Source: Flaveria trinervia (taxonomy: Eukaryota; Streptophyta; Magnoliopsida; Asterales; Asteraceae). Taken from it: a DNA stretch of 64,000 bases. The stretch is from NCBI GenBank assembly GCA_025506515.1, contig CM046444.1:122985701-123049700 (forward strand). Reading direction: 5' to 3'. Made by a program: the position numbers and the translations under genes. Of this stretch, positions 1 through 12,960 are shown one piece after another. A model generated the notes under the pieces. It had not been told where the DNA came from. It did not search any database and saw nothing but the letters and a program-made list of their open reading frames with translations. Each line of letters opens with the position of its first letter. The stretch's first letter is position 1.

Positions 1-229
1 TATTATTATTATTATTATTATATTCTATATTTAAGCAATACCAATTACCAAATCAAGACTATCTCGAAAGACTAACTCAAAAGATACGCTGGCTGATTCC
101 ACTGGACTTTCTTTGGGCTTCCCTCTTGTTCAGCCTGCATAATTCCCATGGGCTTCGACACGCAACATGAGACTAGTTATTAATTTGTTTTAGAAACTTT
201 CTTGAACCGAACACATAAAAGCAATACAT

Positions 230-238
<9 letters not shown>

Positions 239-297
<59 letters not shown>
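239..297. repeat. (TA)n microsatellite
   Basis: Uninterrupted TA dinucleotides of roughly 55 bp after a short TACA lead-in. Simple sequence, no gene. Confidence 0.95.
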
Positions 298-306
<9 letters not shown>

Positions 307-458
307 CTTTAAAGTTAAAGATCGTTGTTAAAAGGATAGTCGGAGCATTTAGTATCTCAATTTAGATCTTAAGTGAATTAAGATTAGGTTTTGGGTGATG
401 AGTAACCCAATAGTTACTTTTTAAACGCAAAAAAATTATAGACGAATTACAAATATAC

Positions 459-566
459 ATGGCATCTGCCGGTGCAGTCTCTTTAGCTCTCCTCATCCAC
501 CTTCTTTCCGACAACCTCAGCTCCTCATCTTTATCTCCATCGCTTGTCCTAACCTCAGTATCTCAT
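459..566 (+). other. possible orphan exon or gene fragment
   Basis: An ATG-started stretch encodes a Ser/Leu-rich peptide (begins MASAGAVSLA) and runs into a strong donor-like CATGTAAGT near 565-573. The base composition is clearly less AT-rich than the surroundings, which is why it stands out. No downstream exon could be joined and no family is recognised. It could be the first exon of an unrecognised gene, a captured fragment in a transposon, or chance. Confidence 0.2.
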
Positions 567-1005
567 GTAAGTCGTCTCTTTCAATTATTTTCTCTAGATA
601 TATGTCATTGCTTCACTACCTATCATCTTTCCATTATATGAGAACCCTAACTCTAGTTCTTGATGGGGCGTTGACGTGAATTGGTCATGAGCGTGAGGTT
701 GTTTTGGTTTTAGTGCTCTTATCGTTTAATTGCTAGTTTGACCCGCTTAATTCTTTTAAATTAATAAACCTATAAATACAACTATACATTTTCAATTATA
801 CTCTTAACTCTTAGATTTTTCATGTTCAGCTTTTTCTTCATCATCTTTGGATTCAACCAATTAAGACCAACGAGATTTCTGATAGCACGGTTTAAGCCAC
901 TTTTTTTTTTCTTATATATGTCGTCAATTCAAGTGTTCATGTACTCTTACAAGGTGTGCTCAAACCATGCGAGATCCGCAATAGAGAAACATATAACAAC
1001 CTTAA

Positions 1006-1283
1006 GAGCATTCACAACCCATTCCCTATCTTTATCCATATAATTACACTAAAAATCACTACTTTTTCTCTTTCATTTTTAATTTTATCATTACTTTTTC
1101 TCTCTCATTCACTCACAACCACTTAAAACATATTAAAACTATTATATGGTTTTAAACAGTGATTCCCCAAAATACAGATTGAACAGTAAATTTACCATAT
1201 CTTTCACTCACAACCACTTATAACCATACCGTATAATATAGGAAATTCACTCACATAAATATAGGGACCGGTTGTGAATGCTC
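1006..1283. mobile_element. MITE, PIF/Harbinger-like
   Basis: A 278-bp non-autonomous element. Left end GAGCATTCACAACC is the exact inverted complement of right end GGTTGTGAATGCTC. Both ends are flanked by TAA (1003-1005 and 1284-1286), a 3-bp duplication as expected for PIF/Harbinger Tourist-type elements. Subterminal direct repeats of CACTCACAACCACTTA occur inside. No coding capacity. Confidence 0.85.
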
Positions 1284-3210
1284 TAAAGTGGATTTTATTG
1301 AATATATTTGGAGAAATCGTGATTGGTTGAAGTATTGTATTTTTTAAGTGCATATGTTTTTCTATAATTTTTTTATGTTTTCGTTAACAAATATAGCATA
1401 TAGAAATAACTTTACGTTATATAATATTAGTTAATGATTATAAATTTAGTCACATCCACTAAACCAATAACACATGTATAGCAAAGACGAGTGTGACAAC
1501 ACCCACCGGCTATGTTGTGTCTTGTGAGGAATCAGTTTTGATCAAAGGTGTAACATATAGTTAGGGGTATATAATCTGTCACTTTAAAGCATGTTCAATT
1601 AACTGCAAGTAAAATTCCTTGGTTCGATGAACTGTGAAGAAGGTCAGCGACAATCACAGACATGCTGAAGACATTCTAATGATAATAGTAACAATAAAAG
1701 TAGTAATAATGTTAATGATAATAATAATACCCAACTATAATCAGTATCTAAGACATGCCGAAGATGAGTTTTAGTGACACGCGTTGCATCATGTGGACCA
1801 ACTCATTATGTATACTACCTTAGAAGATTAAAAAAATCATATTCATATGTATTTTGCGTATTTAATATGTGGTCATTATTACATATTAAGTTAAATGTCA
1901 TATTCTTATATTATTAGATTAAAAATAATCTTAATAAACTATCAAATAAATATATGTTCTAATTTAAATTTAAATTTAAATTTATAAAGTTTATGTATTC
2001 TATTTTAGTTTTTATCTCATGTGATTTAGTCTGTTTAACTTATTAAGGTCACATATGTTTTCAGAGTAGCTTTAGTGTATTGCATTTCAAAATTTCATTT
2101 TCTGTTTAGAATCTTTGCATTACATGAACTTTAATAATGGACTATACCCCAGCTTAATGTTTTAGTTTTAATCACTTATTATTTTTATATATATTTAGTA
2201 TATGAATTTATTAATATACATTACATACACTAGATTTTAAATATAAATTATACATATCAATTTATTAATTTAAACTACGACAATGTATGTATGCTTGAAC
2301 GAATGGAGATTATACCCCACCGCCTACCTACTGGTATATATTTATGATCAGGTGGTTGACAACTAAGTTTCATTTGTGTGCTGCCAAGTTCAATGCATTG
2401 TTAAACGACAATAACTTTCTATTCTGGATTCCAATTCTATTATTCTAATAGTGGTGAAGGGACGAAAAGTTTAGACGATATAGATACTTAATTTCTTTTT
2501 ATTTTCTCTGAAAGTACTAATTAATCACAGTATTAAAGTTATACAGTAAATCCAATGGTCGATGAAAATGGAGAGTTATTTTAAACATTCCGGATCCTTC
2601 ATGGGTTACAAGTAATGTGTTATTGTTTCTTTGTTAAAATAAGATTTGAGTTAACTTGTAACTTTTACGATGATATCCATCACCCCAGAAATCATGATAC
2701 GCATCAATATTTGCTAATTAGTGAAATAATGTAAAATTATAGTTTATGCTTATAGGTGTTTTTATGAGGTTATGGTACAAAATAATTCGAAACATGATTT
2801 AAGCTTGAGTTTACTATAGATGAATTAGGCGTTTACCAAAATACCACCAAATGAAGTTACTTTCCTTTTTATATGATGCATATTTTGGTGTAGATAATGA
2901 TTTGTGCCTCCTACTTATTCTCGTGCAGGTAATGTGTTTTTGTTTTTGGTTTTCATTTTCAAGTTTTTAATAGAACACGTATACCATTTATCATTACGTG
3001 TTCATCATTTGTTAGTGTACAGCTGTTAAAGTTGTATTGAATCGCCGTCAAATAGTACGCAAACAAAAATATACTAAAAACTGTTTGTTTACTAGGGGAC
3101 GGTTTATGAAAAGCCTAATACTTATGCGAAAACAAAAAAATCACAAAAACTACAAATACAACATACAATTAGCTTTTACGTAACCTATATTATGGTTTTT
3201 ATTTGCTTCT

Positions 3211-3287
3211 ATATATTATATATATTATATATATATTATATATATATATATATATAATATATATATATATATAATATATATATATAA
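3211..3287. repeat. AT-rich microsatellite
   Basis: Mixed TATA/ATAT runs (TATATTATATATA). They create a spurious Ile/Tyr-rich open frame on the minus strand. Confidence 0.9.
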
Positions 3288-4082
3288 AGTAAAAGTAGTA
3301 ATATAAATGTTATAAATTATATGATTGGTTTCATGATTCTCTATGATTTTCAAATATATAAATGGTTTCCTTATAAACCGTCGCTTCTTTGTTATATAAA
3401 TTATAAAATAACACTTTAAGATGCCTTTAGACGTTTTTCTTATAAAAAAGTGATTTAATATTTTATGTTCACATAATTGTGATGAAATTATTAGATACAC
3501 GTTGACTTGGTGCACTTGAAATTATATGAAAATAAAAATGTTATACAGTTGTTGTAAGGTAGCGGAAACTGTTTCCAGCACGACAACAGTTAACGAAATA
3601 CACCAACCTACTCATTCATTCTTATCTATCTGTCCATATGACCGACACGTGTCCCCTTTCCTGCTTTTCGGCTTCCTTTTCACTTTACACAACCGATTTA
3701 TACTTTGTCAATTTAATTTATAAAAAAGTAGCTTGGGAAATGTGAAACAGAAAAGGGAATTTTAAAAGCACAAATAAAAAATAAATAATAAGCGGCAGCC
3801 ATGAATTTGGGGAGTACATGTGCATTTAGGCATGAACCCACATGGGCGGTTCGATATCCGTCTCCGAAAACAAACAGTTATTATTACAGAGGAGAAATGA
3901 AAAAGAAATCTGATTTGATTAAATAAATAAGGAATGAAAATAATGGTATAATAGAAGCCAGTAGTTGAACATGATCAAGACATAAGAAATGTATTATCTC
4001 CTATGTACAAAAAGAAAAAGGAAAAAAAAAAACAGATGAATGAATTTGATATTTTTGATATTGATATTGATTGTTTTTGGGA

Positions 4083-4697
4083 TTAGTCGGCGATGATGTT
4101 GAAACGTGGTTTCTTGGTGGGAAGTGGACTTTGAATTACGTCCTGTTGGTTGGTTTTGGTGTGACAGTGAAGGGTGGTTAATCCGATAGGGAAGGCGGGG
4201 AAGTTGAGGTCAAAGTGAGGGCGTGGAGTGGGGGCGGAGGAAGAAGGTCCGTGGACGTCGGAGGCCATCATGTTACCGTCGTAGTGGCGTCTTTTATGAC
4301 CGCCAAGCGCCTGCCCCGTGGGGAAGGAGCGGTGGCAGATGGAGCACCGGTGGAGTTTGCCGCTGGGCTTCAAAACAGAAGAAGAAGAAGAAGAAGAAGA
4401 AGAAGAAGCAGAAGCAGAAGAAGGAGACGTGGTGGTGGCAGATGTTGGGTGGTCGGGAAGGTTTTTCCGGTGACTGGCTTTGTGGCCACCGAGTGCTTGA
4501 TAGGAAGGGAAGGCCTTGCTGCATACGCTGCACCTGTAACTACTGTAACTGTGAGTGGCGGGTGGTTCGAGGGCGGCGGAGGGGTTGCCGCGGGCGAGCA
4601 GCATCAAGCAAAAAGCCAAGTGCTCCTCCTCCGTCTCCATATACACAGGGACAGAGGCTGCTGCCCTTGACTTGAAGTTGAGAGCTTCAAGTGCCAT
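4083..4697 (-). CDS. ZAT10-like: C2H2 zinc-finger transcriptional repressor, ZAT10/STZ-AZF type (C1-2i)
   Basis: Single-exon gene of 204 aa, the usual size and intronless structure for this plant-specific family. Visible in order: an acidic/Leu L-box (EEEHLAFCLMLL, residues 23-34); finger 1 (54-76) and finger 2 (116-138), both with the QALGGH signature that defines plant C2H2 DNA-binding proteins; a long Ser tract between the fingers (about 95-107) encoded by a GAA-type repeat; and a C-terminal EAR motif (DLNFP, 163-167) that in this family recruits TOPLESS-type co-repressors. Family members are nuclear and act in drought, salt, cold and oxidative stress responses; that role is inferred from the family. 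The N-terminal basic KRKR box seen in some members is not obvious. Start chosen at the first ATG of the MALEAL motif typical of the family. ORFs on the opposite strand over this gene are shadows. Confidence 0.95.
   Translation of the reverse strand: MALEALNFKSRAAASVPVYMETEEEHLAFCLMLLARGNPSAALEPPATHSYSSYRCSVCSKAFPSYQALGGHKASHRKNLPDHPTSATTTSPSSASASSSSSSSSSSVLKPSGKLHRCSICHRSFPTGQALGGHKRRHYDGNMMASDVHGPSSSAPTPRPHFDLNFPAFPIGLTTLHCHTKTNQQDVIQSPLPTKKPRFNIIAD
4380..4424. repeat. GAA-type trinucleotide repeat inside ZAT10-like gene
   Basis: GAAGAA... and GCAGAA units on the plus strand encode the Ser run between the two zinc fingers on the minus strand. Its length is likely polymorphic. Confidence 0.9.
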
Positions 4698-4927
4698 ATC
4701 TAATCTATGTATATAGATATATTCTGATTCAGATGTTCAATTGAATGAGGAGAGTGAAGAGTACAAGGGTGGGTATGTATTATTATTATTATTATGTGTA
4801 TATATATATATATACATAATGAGCTGACTGCTGAGGGAAGGGGTTGGGAGATTGAAGTTGAGTTGCGTGAGGGGTGGCGGTGGGAGTGTTGTGGAGGTTA
4901 CTTAATCTTACATGCTTACTTGGATGG

Positions 4928-5104
4928 AATATTATTTATATTTATATTTATATTTATATTTATATTTATATTTATATTTATATTTATATTTATATTATAT
5001 TATATTTATATTTATATTTATATTATATTTATATTTATATTTATATTTATATTTATATTTATATTTATATTATATTTTATTATATTTATATTTATATTTA
5101 TATT
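4928..5104. repeat. (TATTTA)n hexanucleotide microsatellite
   Basis: About 175 bp of nearly pure TATTTA units, with a few shortened TATTA units, 230-410 bp upstream of the ZAT10-like start codon. It generates three spurious Tyr/Ile/Leu ORFs. Confidence 0.97.
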
Positions 5105-8100
5105 GCTGAACTTTATTATAATGGATGTATATCTATATATCTCTATATATTTGAGAACAAATAAAACAAGAGGAGGATGAGGGTGGGTACACGTTGAGCA
5201 GTTGGGTGGTGAAGTCGGTCAAGACTGGGAGTGGAGTGGGGGGTAGGATAACGTACACCATATCATATTATCATCTCATATCTTCTTGCTTTTAAAACAC
5301 TAATAACCTAACTTTATTTCAAAACAGATAACTCACCCTCTCTATTTATTTCTATCTATGTATTTCCTTTTTTTATTATATCAATTAACAGCCTTTTAAA
5401 GTTGATTTTAACCACAAGCAACGTAAAAGTAGTCACTTTACTCGTCCGATATAAGTTTAGCTTTTTTTTAACCCTTAACCACACGTTATAGTATAATATC
5501 TTAATCGCTATATAAATATCAATTAAACTTGTTAGTTGTGAAAGTCAAATGAGAATATACGTGTCCCTTTTCGCTTTTACTTTCACTCGTTGACTTCTTC
5601 ATTTTCCATACGTAGTAAATTCATTCTTCTAGTATTTATTCTGAACTAAATTTCTCAAAATGTCAATTTTAACTCCTATCTTTCAAAATGTTTTTCCAAG
5701 TAACCATCTCTCAAAAAATATTCCAACTTTAAATAGGAATTTCTGAACTTTAAACAGGATAGGTCGACCGTGTTATAAGTTTAATTCTAACTTAACCATA
5801 AACATGTTCGGTTAAACTTTAATAAGATTCGATTGACCGTTATTTACTATGTTGTATATACTTTTATTTATTTTTAAGTTTGAAAAGACTATGAGATAAC
5901 AATAAGTTTCAAATAGAACCACTTTCGGCTCTTATCCTGATGCATACATGAACAAATCATATCTGTTAATTGAAAGTTTTGGAGGCTCAATTTAAAAAAT
6001 ATAGACGACTCTAATCAGTGGGGGCATTTTTGGATCTAACATGCTCAAAAAGACATTTTAGAAGACAATTTTGGTCAAATTACATTTTGAGATTTTTTTT
6101 TCTATTCTCAACCGTCTTTTAATATGCTTCTAGAATTCAAGGAGTAATTGTTGAAATTTTCACAGCGGTACTTGGTTCAAACATTCTTTTATTCGGGGAA
6201 GTTATTAAAGATATTTAAGATTTAAGACTTAGAAACGAGACTAATAACAAAATGTTGTTATTAGTCCATTACATGTTTAACAACACATCATAAAATCTTT
6301 GCAAGCGTTTATGTGTAGGCGATCGTGTATGTCTACAACATATTCACATATATATGTAGATATAGTTTTATGACGTCCGGCAAAAATAAATCTTTTCAAA
6401 AGAACAATTTTAAATTAACTTTTAAGATAATTTGTTCGTTAAACAAAGTAGCAAACACGCTCAATGATTATTTCATCTTTGAAGAAAAAACAACATTTTG
6501 GAAAAAAATTCTGCCGGACTACAATTAATCTCAGAGGTTAGATATCTTAATCATTCAAATACAAGGTTCGTTATGTACAAAACTTACGACATACGAAAAT
6601 CTGCAACATTTTCATTCGGTCAAAAATAAATATACTGACTTTATATAAAATTCTCTTAAAAACTTAACGTCAAACAAATCATTCTAAAATATATCATGTA
6701 TACACTTAATACTAAAGGTCGGTGAAGATACCTTAAGGACAACATTGATTGGTTTATTTATTTTGAGTTGATCTCAAGTTTTAGTCTTCGAGTTTTGCAA
6801 ATTGTTTTTATTAGAGTGTCAAACTTTAATTTGTCTTCAATATTTGTCTTAGTTTTTAAAATTGATTATGTTTTCGTCCTTTGAACTAAATGTGTAACAT
6901 TTTTGTAAATTATTTTTAAAAAATATCAAAATATCTCTAAAGCTTAAATAATTTATAGAGTAGATTACTCTTTTGCCCCACCGTGTTTTAATCCGTTTAA
7001 CCATTCCACCTCAAAAAAAAATCTTTTAACATATTAAACCCTAAAATTATATTTTATAACAAATTTGGCCTTAATACCAACTCTGTTAGCTTTCTCCATT
7101 AAGTCTAATAAATGTATTTTCGTTCTTTTACACATCAAGGTTGGTTTTGTAAATTACAAAGTTTTTTGTAATATTTAAAGGACTACTTTGCAATAACTTA
7201 AATCAACAAAAACAAATCCCAGTCCCATTCTTCCTGCTTGATTAAACGAGTCTTTTATTTAAATATTAGATTACATACTCATGTATCACTTGCGTTGAAT
7301 AAATAAAAAAATAAATAGTTAGCAATGAAAATTTATTAACCATAAAACCATATTTTGAGAAGAGATAATTCAAATTGCCTATAATAACCAATGACATAAT
7401 TCCATTAAACTTTTGTACTTTAGTTTCATTTATTAAAAAGTTAAAATATTTTGTTTTAAATCAAACGGCTTTAATAAAATGTCATTTTATAAAAAAATCT
7501 TATTATAAATTTGAATTTTAATTATTATGGTTAATAAAAATGTATTTTCTAAAAACATTGCTTTTAATATAACTAATACTTAATGTAAATATTTAATAGG
7601 AGAGAGAAGTGAGAAAAATAAACTTTAGATATCTAAAATTACGACAAGTGACAACTCAAAATCTTCAATATTCTTTCATTTTTTAAACCTTTTGTTTATA
7701 AAAAGCGTTAGTTTTTAAAATCGTTCATGTTATAACATCTTATTTAAAACCTTCGTTATTTTTATAAAAGCCTTTATTAAATTGTTGAATTTTGAAACCA
7801 TTCGTCTAATTAGAATCAATTTTTTTTAACTTTCTTATAGCGACTATAAGTTAATCATATAATATAATATTTATTCACAATGATTATATTTCTATTATTA
7901 TTTTTGCAGTGCCTATGTCTCTAACTTTTTTAAATTTCTAACATTTTATCAACATGGTGAGGCTTTTTTTCTCGAAACACGTTTTGAATAAAAATGTTTA
8001 AAAAAGTATAAAAAGGAATGATGTTTACAAGAATGGCTTAAAATAAACATTTTAAAAAAACCAACGAATATTGAATGAAATTAAAAACGATTTTAACAAG

Positions 8101-8723
8101 AATGATGTAAAAGGGAAACGTTTTTAATAATAAATAATTTAGAAATGAACATTTAAAATAAAGTTTATAAAAAAGAAAGATTTGAAAGAAGAAGTTAAAA
8201 ACGAAAGGTTTTTAAAGAAGCAAACTATTTTAATAAACAAAAGGTTTAAAAACTGAACGAATATATTATAGACAAACAAATGATTTAAAGAACGGAAAGG
8301 TTTAAAAAGAAAAACGATTTAAAAAATAAGTTTGTAAACGGTTGACTTAAATGTGATTTTATGAAAAACAAAAAGCTTTTAAAGAAGATGTGTTTGTTTG
8401 TATATTTTACATGTTTTATTAAATAATTATCGTAAAAATAAAAAATAAAACAAAATAACAATAACAAGATTTTTTTTTAAATACAAATAAAAAATATATT
8501 TTAAAAAAATAAATAAATTCCTTTTAACTGAGAAGGAAGAATAAATGGTTGGGGTTGGTTTTGTTAAATTGATTAACTATACATACGCTCTCAAATATTA
8601 ATTTTTTTTTAATTTACCTAAATAACCTCTAAGGTGTAAAATGATGATAAAATCCTTACTCTCTCTCTCCCCGTTGCACCACACACCACTTCTACCACAC
8701 ATCACCTTCGAAATATTTCAATT
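5105..8723. other. intergenic, AT-rich
   Basis: Very AT-rich DNA with many short poly-A/poly-T runs. I see no coding region, RNA gene or bounded transposon. Confidence 0.7.
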
Positions 8724-9150
8724 TAGGGGTGTTCAAAAATATCCGAATCTGAATCTGAAATATCCAAAAATCCGAAATTCGGATATCCGAAATTTCGGAT
8801 ATCCGAACTTCGGATATTCGAATTTTCGGATTCGGATTCGGATAGTGATTTTGAGAATTTTTGGATATTTCGAATATCCGAAATATCCAAAATATTTTAT
8901 AAAAATTTAAAAATATTAAATATTAATTAAAATTTTCGGATATTTTTAGATATTTCGGATGTTTTAATAAAAACTTCGGATATATGATAAATTTTAATAA
9001 AATATATTATTTTTTTTAAATTTATTAAATAATACATCTTTTTTTGAATATTGGATATCCGAAATTTCGGATTCGGATTCGGATAGTGAAATTCACTATC
9101 CGAAATTTTTGGATATCTGAATTTCGAATATCTGAAAATAAATACCCCTA
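8724..9150. mobile_element. MITE-like element, hAT-like ends
   Basis: Bounded by inverted TAGGGGT and ACCCCTA and filled with variants of the motif ATCCGAA/TTCGGAT arranged as many short palindromes (including GATAGTGAAATTCACTATC around 9082-9100). The flanks share only ATTTCA, so an 8-bp target duplication is imperfect. No coding capacity. Assignment to hAT is by terminal resemblance only. Confidence 0.6.
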
Positions 9151-12100
9151 CATTTCATCGCACCTCACACCATTGCCCCACACAGTACTGACAGCACACA
9201 CCACCATTACCACTGCCACTTCCGCTTGCAACCAAAACCATTGCAAAATCCTAAATCTGTTTGGAATAACATGATACAAGAAGTTCTACAACGATTTCAA
9301 ATTATGTGGTTTGAGTATGAACCCTTTAAACTTTGGACCGAGGAGAGCTACAAGAACGGAGTTGGGGCTGATATGCGTTGAGTTTGATATGGGGATTTTT
9401 GTTGCAATGAGTTGACATTAATGGATATATGAAGAAGATGGTGAAGTTTATGCACCTTAGATTTAAGAATCCATGGAGGGTAGTCGATGTATCTGATCAA
9501 CTTACAGTGATTTATTAAAGATGATGATGATTTGTAAATGTGAGAGATCTTGACTATCTAGGGTTTAAGTGGGACATAAAGGAGACTTGAAACAAGAAGT
9601 AGAAGATAGAGAAAAGAAATATGACACATCAATGGTTTTGTCAAATGGACCCTATTACTTGGTAGTTTGGGTGGTGGTATGTGGCTGGTTTTTGATGCTA
9701 TGTGGCAGTGCTTGGTTTTCAATGGTGGTTGTCGTGGGAGATGGTGATGATGATGATGGAAAGTGTGAAAGATGACGGCGATGATGTGTATATGATGTAT
9801 TTGGGGGTTTGAGGTGGGTATGTAGTGTTTATTGTTTTTTAAATAAAATTATATAAATTGTGTTTTGATCATTTAATACTCACTTAATAAAATATATTTA
9901 AATTCGATTGAAACAAACATGCTTTGCAAGAAAAACAAAAAATAAAAGACAAATTAAATTGATACAAGTAATTCCCTGTTGATTACTACAAAAGCATTTG
10001 TTTTGACTTGGTGGTTAATTCTAGACCTTTAATATGCCAAGACTCAATTTCTCGACACTTTACGACACCATTTAAATTTTTAAGTTTCACTTTTTTATCG
10101 TAATAATTTTCATGTCTCTCTTCTTTTTGAATTATTACTATGCTAATTTAAAAATTAAAGAAATAATGTTCTTTAAGTTCCTTCACTTCGGCTACAAAAT
10201 TATCGGTTAGCAGTTAGTTTATTTTGGATTTGACCACTACCATTTAGGATTTTAGAATTAAGCCATCAAACTATTACAATGAAGTTTTATTTTTTCAATT
10301 TTGACCACTAAAGTTTAGTAATTTAAAGTTTTTGACACCAAATTTTGCTTTTATGGTTTCTGATGAACCAGAATGATCACGACAAAAACAACGCGGTGTT
10401 TTATGTTGGAATAACGATTGCCGTCCCGTCATGTATTTTCAAGCATGACCACTTTACTATTTTAGAATTTCTTCATAAGATTTCGTTTTTATGGTTTTCG
10501 ACGAGTCGGTCTATTGACGACCAAATTAACGCAGTGTTCTGTGTGGAAAAAATGATGAGAATCACATCGCATAGCGTGGGAGAGTCTAATTAAATCTAAT
10601 TAATATCATATTGCCAGTACTAAATAGACGTTAATAATATAGTTAAAATTGTCATTGCGTCAAATTTAAGAAACGTGATATTAAATGTGCATACAAAAAT
10701 GTCAAGTTGTCACTTTGTTTCCCGTGCACATAAAACGCATGTAAAGTTTAAATTGCGTTCTTCTTATTCGAAATTAAGTCTTTCCTTACTAAAATCATGT
10801 TTTGAGGTATACGTGTCTTTCGAGTTTGGCTATTTTATCTCACTTATAAAAGGTTATACTGTTGATAGTATGAATTATGAAAACATCATGTTTTAATATA
10901 TAACTTTAGAATATAAATGAAATATTCAAATAAGGTAATATATTTCAACTTCTATTATGTGGATGTATTTAAAATAATATATATTGACATTGACATAAGT
11001 ATATATACTGTAATAGCTTCTTCTTGTAGAAAATCACAAAATAGTCATTTTCTAGACGTCATACCTCTATGGACATATACGGAAAAAATACATATTTTCT
11101 ATAATTAAGAGAATACAGTTATATAGCTGTTTATCTACACTTTATTGTGTTTATTTACTTATTTCTAATCATAATGACTTAAATTTTAGTGTAATACATG
11201 ACGTCACATCGTGCATTCGATTTTTAGTTGATCGCCATCATCATCAATAATCCTTTTCTAATTACAAGGGAACAATGTAACATTCGAAAACAAGTCCAGT
11301 AAGATCTACAATTTCATGTATATGGTTCAACTTAATATGGCTTAATGCTTTTTTATCCTATGTATTATTCATATTTGTTAGTCTTTTACGTTTATAGTTA
11401 CATATATGTGTTTAGAGAAAATTAAATGGTTAATATGTAATATAGATTATAAAACATTTATATGTTGCTTAGCAAATAATTGAGGTATCTCTAACAATTA
11501 GTGAGGTCATTTGAGAGATGCAACAGATATGCAACAGGAGTGAGGGGACACGTGTCTCCTATTACACTCAACTAGGAGAGAGTGGACTAATCTTTCACCA
11601 ACTTGGAGGACCCAATGCTATTCACGAAAGATCTAGTGAATAAGAAGAGAGTGTACTTATTGTTAGCTCAATTACTTAAAGATAAAATACTTAAAACAAT
11701 AAAAATAAGAAGTATTCAAGTTCGAGTCTTTTTAATAGCAAAATGTATTGGGATGAGACACATGTTTTTTTTATTTGTGGGTTTTCTCTTAGGTGAATTG
11801 CGGGTGCGTTTCAGGCTTGAAAATTTTGTCCAATTATTAAACTTTTCTTAACTAATGTATTATTAACACACATTAGATTATTTAATCCAACTCTTTAAGT
11901 ATATTTTATTTATATTACTTAAAATTAATATTTAAATTTACACTAATTTTTTTATATATTTTATAACTATATACTATTTAAATTAAATATTATTTTATTT
12001 AAATACTTAACTATGTAATTAATAAATATTTAAATAATAATAATAGGTAGGATTCATTTGATAACTACTTATAATTTGAGAACTTTAGAACTCCACTATG

Positions 12101-12200
12101 TGTAAATAAAAATACCCATTACATTCATAGGTTATTATTTTTGAAAAATTACACCATTAAATCACAACTGTTTTTTCTTCAATACAGCATTATTTCAAAT
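9151..12200. other. intergenic
   Basis: No gene supported. A short Asp-ended ORF at 9569-9775 and others are isolated, have no recognisable motif and no flanking exons. Confidence 0.6.
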
Positions 12201-12261
12201 TAATGCTACACCATTAAGCTTCTAACTAATGCTACAACTATTATTTCAAACATGACTAACT

Positions 12262-12424
12262 TTTTGACTTCAATTAGATTATCAATATGAGAACGTGGAC
12301 CACATTGCATACGCAAATATTGACAATAGCATACAAGGTGATGATAAGCACAATGATTTGGTAGACGAGGACGAGACAGTAGTTCAAAATCAATTAGATG
12401 GCCTTCAAATAGAAAATGCAATTG
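12262..12424 (+). pseudogene. coding-like remnant, unidentified
   Basis: An open stretch without ATG reads as an acidic, Asn/Gln/Asp-rich peptide (contains YENVDHIAYAN and NDLVDEDETVVQN) with codon-like composition in otherwise AT-rich DNA. It does not extend in either direction. Probably a transposon or gene remnant; family not recognised. Confidence 0.25.
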
Positions 12425-12689
12425 GTAGGATTATATATATATTACCATATATCTAAGTTCAAAAGTTTCTAAAACCAATAAACGATGGCCAACAATGTTG
12501 CATGTTGTGCACGTGTGGAAGACAATGTCATTCTCTCGATTTTAAGGTATAATAGCTCTTAACTATAGTTATGCACCATTAATACACAGTTCATGACAAA
12601 AAGTGTTACATAAAGAAAAGATATGGGACGTTTTGATAAGATTTTTAATACTTTTTTTATCTGTTTGATACTCATGTATAATTAGATTC

Positions 12690-12960
12690 TAACTAGAATT
12701 AAGCCCCCCGTGTTGCCGAGGGGGCGTACAACCATGTCAAGTAACACCAAGAACATCACCGTTAGGCGAAATGTAAAACATATAAAACAATAAGTAAGTC
12801 GATCTTGGACCGCCGCGTTGCAATGGGGCGTTAAACGGGAAAATAAGCGTAAAACATTGAACCACTCACGCACATTGCAGCGTGTTAACTCGCAAAGTAT
12901 AGACGGAAACATAAAACGAAAATTTTTATAAAACACAAAAAGTATAGGAACCAAATTTAA
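12690..12960. repeat. putative dispersed non-autonomous repeat
   Basis: Starts with a GC-rich foldback (CCCCCCGTGTTGCCGAGGGGG) in an AT-rich background and has a second GC patch (CCGCCGCGTTGCAATGGGGC). This resembles widespread plant repeats that begin with a CCCGTG..CACGGG type palindrome. No clear target duplication seen, so class is unresolved. Confidence 0.3.

Larger units (their letters stand above)
1..4082. other. intergenic, AT-rich
   Basis: Apart from the TA microsatellites, the orphan exon-like stretch and the MITE listed separately, I see no supported gene here. The open frames in this interval are short, of low complexity and lack domain motifs. Confidence 0.7.

Noticed and set aside
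4215..4675. Plus-strand ORFs of about 150 aa and a second minus-strand frame over the zinc-finger gene
   Set aside because: Shadows of the ZAT10-like gene; GC-rich coding DNA and the GAA repeat keep other frames open.
4794..5180. Three long open frames rich in Ile/Phe/Tyr/Leu
   Set aside because: They are translations of the TATTTA microsatellite in three frames.
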